Assembly (NCBI GenBank): GCA_003996215.1
Contig: QJPP01001783.1
Location: forward strand, 579,959 to 643,958
Origin: Jaltomata sinuosa
Lineage: Eukaryota > Streptophyta > Magnoliopsida > Solanales > Solanaceae
DNA length: 64,000 bases
Direction: 5' to 3'
The number at the start of each line of letters is the position of its first letter. Within the stretch, counting starts at the first letter, position 1. The position numbers and the translations under genes were made by a program. The notes below the pieces were generated by a model. That model made no database searches and had not been told where the DNA came from. It worked only from the letters and a program-made list of their open reading frames with translations. Below, in pieces: positions 57,021 to 64,000 of this stretch.

Positions 57021-59098
57021 AGTTCAGTTGGCCAAGCCTTTATGAGCAGTTCAGCCTCCGACTAGAGGGGGGTGGTCGTCAGGGTAGAGGTGGTGCTCTG
57101 CATGGCAGAGCAGGTGGTAGGGATGGCGGTCGAGCAGGTGGAGGTCGTCGTCAGTTTTACGCGGTCCCTAGGAGACCAGAGGCAGAGGCCTCAGATGATG
57201 TGATTACAGGTACGATTTCTGTGTGCCATCAGTCTGCTATGGCTTTATTTGATCCTGGATCCACTTGTTCATATGTATCTGCCTACTTTGTGCCTTGTTT
57301 GGGGTTGGCTAGTGAGCCATTATCTGTTCCTATTTCTGGTTCGACCCTAGTAGGAGATTCTTTAGTAGTGGATCGGATTGTGAGATCTTGTATCATATCT
57401 ATTGGTGATTCAGAGACTTGGGGTGATTTGATGATCCTTGATATGCTAGGTTTTGATGTGATACTGGGCATGGACTGGTTTTCCCCTCACCATGTGGTTT
57501 TGAATTGTTATGCCAAGACCATTACCATAGTTGTGCCTGGTGTATCCCCGGTTGTGTGGCAGGGTTCTGTTAGCCATGCACCATCTGGGATCATCTCTTG
57601 TCTTTAAGCTAGGTAGTTGATTTCCCGTGGGTGTTTAGCTTATCTAGCATATATTCAAGATGCTAGTGCTGACCCTACGTCTCCTGAGTATGTTCCTGTG
57701 GTTAGAGACTTCCTTGATGTGTTTCCTACCGACCTGCCAGGCCTTTCACCTGAGAGAGATATTGATTTTTCTATTGAGTTAGGGCTGGGCACTAGGCCCA
57801 TTTCTATTTCTCCTTACTATATGGCTCCGGCTGAGCTGAGGGAGCTTAAGGAGCAGCTCCAGGATTTGTTAGCTAAGGGGTTTATTAGACCGAGTGTGTC
57901 ACCTTGGGGTGCTCCTGTTCTCTTCGTGAAGAAGAAGGATGGGTCGATGCGCATGTGTATTGATTATCGATAGTTGAATAGGGTGACAGTGAAGAATAGG
58001 TATCCAATGCCAAGGATTGATGACTTGTTTGACCAGCTTCAGGGTTCAGTCATGTTTATGAAGATTGATTTGAGGTCCGGCTACCATCAGTTGAGGATTA
58101 GGGTGGAGGACATACCTAAGACAGCATTCAGGACACGTTTTGTCCATTACGAGTTCCTGGTGATGTCTTTTGGGTTGACTAGTGCCCCCGCAGCATTAAT
58201 GAACTTGATGCATAGGGTTTTTGGCCCGTATTTGGACTCATTTATGATAGTTTTTATAGACGACATCTTGGTATACTCGTGTAGTATAGATGAGCATGAG
58301 CAGCACTTGAGGGTTATACTCCAGACTTTGAGAAATCATCGGCTTTATGCCAAGTTCTCAAAGTGTGAGTTTTGGCTTGAGTCAGTTCCTTTCCCAGGGC
58401 ACGTGGTGTCTAAGGATGGGATTAGGATTGACCCGAGAAAGATTTCTGCGGTTTGTGATTGGCCGAGACCTGCTACTGCTACTGAGGTCCGCAGCTTTAT
58501 TGGGTTAGCAGGTTACTACAAATGGTTCGTTGAGAAATTTTCTTCCATAGCAGCACCCTTGACTATGCTGACTAGGAAGGATATCCCATTTCAGTGGTCG
58601 GATCAGTGCGAGGATAGCTTTATGAGGCTTAAGGCCTTATTGACTTCAGATACAGTTTTGACTTTGCCGGTTGAGGGTCAGAGCTTCTCCGTGTACTGTG
58701 ATACTTCTGGGGTTGGTTTTGGTTGTGTGTTGATGCAATAGGGTCGAGTAATAGCATATGCATTGAGGCAGCTGAAGGTTCACGAGCGCAACTACCCCAC
58801 TCGTGACTTAGAGTTGGCAGCGGTAGTTTTCGGGCTCAAGATCTGGAGGCATTACCTATATGGAGTTCACTGTGAGATCTTTACTGATCACCGTAGTCTT
58901 CAGTATATCATGAGTCAGCAAGAGCTGAACTCGAGGCAGAGGAGATGGGTCGAGCTACTGAAGGACTATAACTTCACTATTCTGTATCATCCGGGCAAGG
59001 CAAACTTGGTAGCGGATGCCTTGAGCCGGAAGGCAGTGAGTATGGGTAGCCTAGCTTCTCTTTCAGTTTTAGAGCAACAGTTGGCCTTGGACATCTAG
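57020..59098 (+). pseudogene. T7 protease, reverse transcriptase and RNase H
   Basis: Protease: MALFDPGSTCSYVSAYFVP (57239 on), with the catalytic DPGS motif intact, and FDVILGMDWFSPHHVVLNC. Stops are at 57605 (TAA) and 57614 (TAG). RT: DFLDVFPTDLPGLSPERDID, LFVKKKDGSMRMCIDYR, a stop at 57971, MKIDLRSGYHQLRIR, and the active-site box VFIDDILVYS (about 58255) with both Asp; then KFSKCEFWLESVPFPGHVV and SFIGLAGYYKWFVEKF. RNase H: FSVYCDTSGVGFGCVLMQ, a stop at 58739, then NYPTRDLELAAVVFGLKIW, FTDHRSLQYIM and HPGKANLVADALSRKAVSMG, ending at a stop at 59096. One phase throughout, no frameshift. Every catalytic residue I could check is present. Confidence 0.92.
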
Positions 59099-60610
59099 TC
59101 CCTGGCTAACCGTTTGGTTAGACTTGACTTGTCGGATCCTAGCAGACTTCTCGCTAGTGTTGAGGTTCGTTCTACTTTGATTGATCAGATTCAGAGCCGT
59201 CAGTTTGAGGATCAGCAGTTGTGTGACCTTCGTGATTAGGTTGTTCAGGTTGAGACCAGTCAGGCTACTCTAGATTTAGATGGGGTTCTGAGGTTTGATA
59301 GTCGCCTTTGTGTTTCGAGGATTAGTGATTTGATTCAGTTGATACTTCATAAGGCACATTGTACTAGATACTTCATTCACCCTGGCACAACAAAGATTTA
59401 TAGAGACTTGAGACATCTTTACTGGTGGAGTGGTATGAAGCGGCATATAGCAGAGTTTGTATCTCGATGCTTGAACTATCAGCAAGTTAAGTTTGAGCAC
59501 ATGAGACCTGGTGGTTTGATGCAGCGACTTCCCATTCATGAGTGGAAGTGGGAAGGGATTACTATGGACTTCATTGTTGGTTTGCCTCGTACTTCTCATG
59601 GGTTTGATTCCATATGGGTGATTGTTGATAGGCTGACTAAGTCAGCACAATTCTTGCCGGTTCAGAATTCTTATGGCGCAGAGAGGTTAGCTCAGATCTA
59701 CCTTCGTGAGATTGTTCGATTGCACGGGGTCCTAGCTTCTATCATTTCAGACCGTGGCACTTAGTTCACATATCAGTTCTGGAGGGCTATTCAGCGAGAT
59801 TTGGGTACAGAGGTTCATCTTAGTATCGCTTTCCACCCTCAGACAGATGGCCAGTCTGAGAGGACCATTCAGGTTCTGGAGGACATGATTCAGGCCTGTG
59901 TTATTGACTTTGGAGGTTCGTGGAATCAGTTTGTGCCTTTGGCTGAGTTTGATTATAATAATAGTTTCCATTCGAGCATTGGCATGACACCTTTTGAGGC
60001 CTTGTATGGTAGGCGTTGCAGATCGCTGATTGGTTAGTTTGATGGTTCTGAATCCAGGCCACAGAGTACAGATTTGCTTCGAGATTCCTTAGACCGAGTC
60101 CGAGTGATTCAGGATAGACTTCGGGCAGCCCAGAGTAGGCAGAAGAGCTACGCTGATCGTAGACTTCGTGCCTTAGAGTTCAATGTTGGTGATTCGGTAT
60201 TTCTCTGTGTATCGCCCATGAAGGGTGTGATGAGATTTGGTAGGCGGGGCAATCTTAGCCCCAGGTACATTGGGCCATTCGAGATTCTCCAGAGGGTTGG
60301 TAGTGTTTCCTATCAGTTAGCTTTGCCTCCGATGTTTTCATCTATGCACCTGATTTTCCATGTATCGATGTTACGGCGGTATGTTCCAGATGAGTTTCAT
60401 GTGTTGCAGTGGGAGACGGTTCAGCTGGATGAGAGTTTAGCCTTTGCTGAGGAGTCGGTAGCTATTTTGGCCAGAGATGTCAGGAGATTGAGGTCTCGGG
60501 AGATCCCGGTTGTCAAGGTTCAGTGGAGGCACCGTCTAATTGAGGAGGCTACCTGGGAGACCGGGAGATATATGTAGGCTCAGTATCCACATTTGTTCGA
60601 GCCTTCAGGT
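59099..60610 (+). pseudogene. T7 integrase and chromodomain-like tail
   Basis: Same phase as RT. Stops are at 59237, 59762, 60035 and 60575. The zinc domain reads AHCTRYFIHPGTTKIYRDL and CLNYQQVKFEH, so the last zinc cysteine is Tyr. The core has TMDFIVGLPRTSHGFDSIWV (first Asp, about 59567), SDRGT (second Asp, about 59750) and the Glu in DGQSERTIQVLEDM (about 59850). The HSSIGMTPFEALYGRRCRS block follows. From 60074: RFGRRGNLSPRYIGPFEILQ (GPY motif) and HLIFHVSMLRRYVPDEFHVL. The chromodomain-like tail is VAILARDVRRLRSREIPVVK, VQWRHRLIEEATWETGRYM, stop, AQYPHLFEPSG. It keeps the WRH and EATWE landmarks of the Tekay type. Confidence 0.92.
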
Positions 60611-61482
60611 ACTTCCTTGTTCTTGACTTTCGAGGACGAAAGTCTTTTTAGTAGTGGATGATGTAATGACTATTCCGGTCATATACGAGTTTTCTCCTTT
60701 CTTGTACCGTTAGAGCTTGTTTGTAGCGGCCCCAAGTCATTTAAGGCTTTTCGGGACCGGTAGTTTGGCGCGCGAGCCGTTTGTTTGGTATTTATGGTCG
60801 TATGATAAGTTTTGAATTCAAACAAGTCGGCAAAAGTTATTGTAAGAGTTTTTAATAAATTTTCTAAACTTTGGGTCAAATGTCTCAGAGCTTTTCTCTC
60901 AATATATAAAGAGTTATAAGTCCCCTGAAATACAAAATCGAAGGTCTTTGAGTCTAGTTTCCAACACACAAAACCTCACGTCCAACCGATATCGGAGTAA
61001 AAAGTTATGGCTGTTTTACCGCGGACTGTCTGGCAGAAACCGGGTTGCGAACCGGGTCTCGAACCGGGTCAGGTCAAAATCGATTTAAAGCCTCAACTTC
61101 ACGTTTTAAAATGTCATTTCAGTTCTGAAACAGTGAGAAAACATAAGGGTGGGTTCCAAGAGAGTTCTTGAGTGATCAAGGTGCATTTTTGGTGATTTCT
61201 ATCGCTAAAGTTTGCCCTCGTGCCTAGAAACGCGACCTCTATGCGTGGCAGCCATTTTCCCCTTTGATAAACCACGTTTGGAGCTGGTTTCAAAAGATAT
61301 AAATTGGTATTTCTTAGTGTTTATTCAATCTTTACACTTGGTTTCCTAAGTTAACAATCTCGGGGCTCTTTTATGATCGTTTTTATGAAGTTCTATGGAC
61401 GTTTCGTCAAGTTATGATTCTTTTGGGAAATCTGCCGATTTAAGCTTAATTATGAACTGTTTATAGATGATTATAAGCTGTG

Positions 61483-61491
61483 TATATATAG
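61483..61491 (+). promoter_or_regulatory. Candidate TATA box in the T7 3' LTR
   Basis: TATATATAG lies 153 bases before the donor motif at 61644 and about 820 bases into the LTR. Position and composition suit a promoter. The 5' LTR has lost this segment. Confidence 0.35.
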
Positions 61492-61643
61492 TTTTTGTGA
61501 AACTTAGGACGTAAGGAACAATTTCCGTGAAGGAACTACGGGCATTCGGACGTTTGTTGGAGGGTATTTTTGTCATTTTGGAGCTTCTTGGAGTGGTTCT
61601 AGCTTGGACATCATCGTCCTAGCAGCTTGTCATCGGACGACAG

Positions 61644-61649
61644 GTAGGT
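61644..61649 (+). promoter_or_regulatory. Splice-donor-like motif in the T7 LTR
   Basis: CAG|GTAGGT followed by TATGGTTTAAAC. T3 has GAG|GTAGGTTATGGTTTAAC at the corresponding place. In an intact T7 it would pair with the acceptor at 55717. Confidence 0.45.
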
Positions 61650-63615
61650 TATGGTTTAAACTCCCTAGACTTAGCATATATCGGATAAAATTGTACTAGC
61701 TGGCATCCTTGGGTTGGATTATTAGGTTGGTACCACAGACCTTGACCTCTTTATTCATGTCCGCCTACTTTTGTTCCTCCGATGCTTGTAGTACTTGCCG
61801 ATATGTTTTATTTACCTTTGTGGTCCTGTGAGGCCTTGTTGACTCTGGAACATAGAAGGTGGGATATTGGGAATGTCCGCGAGTCCCGGGCATAGAATTA
61901 TCCTTTTAGGCTGGTTATGTTTGATGAGTAGCTATGGGCCTGTGCAGGGTCGATAGGTTGATTGTGAGATGCTGGGCAGCTATTGTGTTTGATCATTCCA
62001 TTTCCATGCATATAAAGAGATTTTATCCATGTTTTACTATGGTTTTGGCTTCGGGCCTACTGGCACTATTTTCTAAACCTTGCATGGCCCCAGGGGCCCG
62101 TTATTTATGGAAATGAATTGGAAATGGTATGATTTAACTTATGAATATTCTTGGGTAAAAGAAGGTAAAATTATGATTTATATCACCAGTTTTACGATTA
62201 ACGCTAGACTCGGCAGGGTCGGGGTGCTAGTTGAGATTTCCTGCTACTTGAGATGATTTCTTGCTACTTGAGATATTTTCCCACTACTTGACAGGGTCTG
62301 GGCATGCATATTCGAGACTGGGTCTCTATCTTGAACCCGGACTTGCTTCTGGATGACATGTTTTGATACTGAGTTTTAGTATGGGGTCAGGGACCTCCAT
62401 GGACCTTGCCGTACGGGCCTGGGGCTTCGGGCTGCGTGTGCTGGAGGAAGGGTATACGGTGGATTAGAGGTATACGGGCAGTGTCCTTCCATGGAACCTA
62501 CCTGCTGGGCCGGATCGGCACCGGATGAGGTACATACAGAGATACAATTTCACTTGAGATCTTCATGCATCATATCATTCATTGTTTGAGGCTCCACCCT
62601 TGTTTGTTGTTTGTTGATTGTACGCTCCGGTAGTATGGGATGCCGGAGGGTTTGTTTTCACTTGTTTGTGTTCCTCGGTTGTATGGGCGGCCGGGGGACT
62701 GTAGGTAGACTCTTGCTATTTACTTACAGAATTGTTCCCTGTTACGGTTAAGTACGAAATTGGTTACTGCTAAACTGTTAGTTTATGGATTTGAGATTGA
62801 TATTATTAGTTGAGTTTGATTCATGTCTCTGAGCATGCCTATAATTACTCTTTCCCTCTTCCTCTTACAGTTGAGGTTACCGGTATACCGCCCATTTCGT
62901 AAACTTATTATGTATACACTGTTATTGCTAGGACCCCAAGTACGTTGTTTCTTACTTTCACCTGTGCCTATGGTGTATATATTCGGCTTACTGGCCTCAC
63001 ATGTGGTTCTGTTGATTTCCCTCTAGGCTAGTTCCTGTGTACCTTTCGTTGATTTCTGTGACTACTTGCTTCTATTATGTCTGTTACTACGCTTTTATCT
63101 TATATGTGCCCAGTCAGCCTATGATACCTAATGGGTACCTTATGCTTCGCGTTTGGTGCTCACCCTACCCCCTGCATCTTTTGGTGCAGATCCTAGCGTG
63201 GGCCATCGCTGTTAGATTGCTGTAATTCGTGCTTGGAGATCTGTTGGTGACTACTTTAGACTGAGGGTGAGCTCTTGGCGATCGGAGCTTAGCTTTAGTT
63301 TATCTTTTTCTTTATGTACTCTATTACCATTCAGAGACATCTGTATATATTGTTTTGGATCATTTGCACTCCATGTATGTAGTTCTGGCTCTATACTATG
63401 ATACCAGGTCTTGGGTTTGGTTTAGTTTCCGCATATGTATATATATATTCCTGTTATATATTCTCTTCATCTTGTTCCCTTACTTTTTCTTATTAAATTG
63501 TTCTTCCGCTTATTTGTTTGATAGTAGACCATTACTAACTATCCTGGGCTACGGAGATTGGTTCACCTACAGGGGGGTTGTAGGGCCATCATGATCGAGA
63601 AATCAGGTCGTGACA

Positions 63616-63802
63616 CTACCTTCATCTATATAACTTTTTGGCATTCAGGTTATGACCTTAACCGTCCAGGATTATTATTTAAGATTTTATGATGCCCGAC
63701 ATTTTAGGCTTAGAGTTGAGTGACTTCGTTCATTTCAGTGGCTAACTCAATCGAATAAGGTATCAAGTGCTAGTTGTACTTCTCCTAGTTTGGGGGATGA
63801 TA
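63616..63802 (+). repeat. 3' LTR of T6, right piece
   Basis: TACCTTCATCTATAT here matches 47540 onward in the 5' LTR. It continues to the LTR end (GGGGGATGATA, against GGGCATGACA at 47725). Confidence 0.85.
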
Positions 63803-64000
63803 GATATCCTATGTGTTAATCACATATAAAGTCTTTTTGACTGTATAAGTATGACTGCTTATTCTCATTTTGGTTGTGATTATTGTGATATTTGTTATCA
63901 CTGTGAGATGTACTGGTATTTGGTCATCTTTAAGGGATTAGTTGATGTTATTCATTAGTTAGCTCGAGTACCACGTCTGATACATATTTACTTGTTATTT
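63803..64000 (+). repeat. T4 LTR, segment 3 (runs off the window)
   Basis: It starts with GATAT, the right duplication of T6. It then resembles the T1 LTR around 17945-18080 (GTTAATCACAT, TTATCACTGTGAGATGTACTG against the TTATCAT...GGTATTTGG region). A decayed GTACCACGTCTGATAC unit near 63969 is like the T2 array. This ties T4 to the T1/T2 LTR group. Confidence 0.65.

Larger units (their letters stand above)
53817..63615 (+). mobile_element. T7: Ty3/gypsy chromovirus, best preserved copy
   Basis: A truncated 5' LTR (53817-55589), gag, a full pol frame and a complete 3' LTR (60662-63615). It lies inside the T6 3' LTR, which resumes at 63616. Its left target duplication was lost in the junction deletion; the right one should be CTACC (63616-63620). 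The two LTRs are very similar, apart from an indel near 54355-54475. It is the youngest layer of the nest. Confidence 0.9.
60662..63615 (+). repeat. 3' LTR of T7
   Basis: Complete, 2954 bp, from TGTAATGACT to GTCGTGACA. It contains a GAACCGGGT repeat block (61037-61070), a TATA candidate (61483), donor-like CAG|GTAGGT (61644) and the segment missing from the 5' copy. The polypurine tract before it is degraded (AGTAGTGGATGA). Confidence 0.92.
44831..63802 (+). mobile_element. T6: Ty3/gypsy chromovirus, split by T7
   Basis: It has a 5' LTR (44831-47725) and a 3' LTR in two pieces (51298-53816 and 63616-63802), with a 5-bp duplication GATAT at 44826-44830 and 63803-63807. The outer ends are TG and TA; the expected final CA has changed. 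The inner part has lost gag. Pol remains are old, and T7 is inserted in the 3' LTR. Confidence 0.9.

Noticed and set aside
57020..60610. Endogenous pararetrovirus (caulimovirid) origin for the RT/RNase H segments
   Set aside because: Integrase with zinc finger, DDE core and chromodomain follows RT, long LTRs flank each copy, and no movement-protein motif was seen. This is Ty3/gypsy organisation.
55008..63026. A 67-codon open frame kept in both T7 LTRs (55008-55211 and 62823-63026)
   Set aside because: The two copies are alike because LTRs are duplicated at insertion, so conservation is no evidence of coding. The protein is a low-complexity hydrophobic string with no motif.

Overview
This window is gene-poor, repeat-dense plant nuclear DNA. 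The gag and pol sequence types, the LTR style and the LINE 3' end all look solanaceous (tomato, potato, pepper or tobacco group). That assignment rests on family resemblance recalled from memory, not on a search. I could not support any intact host protein gene, rRNA, tRNA or CRISPR array. Almost everything is transposable element, mostly Ty3/gypsy chromoviruses of Tekay/Del type: pol order protease-RT-RNase H-integrase, a chromodomain-like tail, and an initiator-tRNA-Met type primer site (TTGGTATCAGAGC).

Layout. (1) Positions 1-19182: T1, an old + strand Ty3/gypsy element with about 2.4 kb LTRs. A sibling element, T2 (2919-12142), is inserted in its gag gene with a 5-bp target duplication (AGTAG/AGCAG). 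(2) 19183-21265: the 3' end of a Mutator-like (MULE) transposase gene that T1 had interrupted. It is followed by a convergent, degenerate GRF-type zinc-finger gene and a probable MULE right end. (3) 21266-21719: a possible small Helitron, then about 2 kb of unassigned AT-rich DNA. (4) 23710-27811: a nearly full-length RTE-clade LINE with a (GTT)n tail and a perfect 17-bp target duplication. (5) 28187-34719: the 5' part of T3, another Ty3/gypsy element, broken in its integrase by an LTR (T4). (6) 34720-64000: the T4 LTR split into three pieces by two insertions. These are T5 (35067-44152, minus strand, TSD TTTCC) and T6 (44831-63802, TSD GATAT). T6 itself carries T7 (53817-63615) inside its 3' LTR. 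The stack T3 > T4 > T6 > T7 is four deep.

None of the elements has an intact coding region. T7 is the best preserved: its pol frame runs about 3.6 kb with in-frame stops only and no frameshift. Nearly all of its stops fit a single C-to-T change at CAG, the context of plant CHG methylation. Several of the LTRs carry a splice-donor-like motif that pairs with an acceptor-like motif at the gag start codon. This suggests a shared LTR-to-gag intron that would remove the primer site from the translated mRNA, and it is the most interesting functional hypothesis here. I found no convincing new defence, regulatory or metabolic system.
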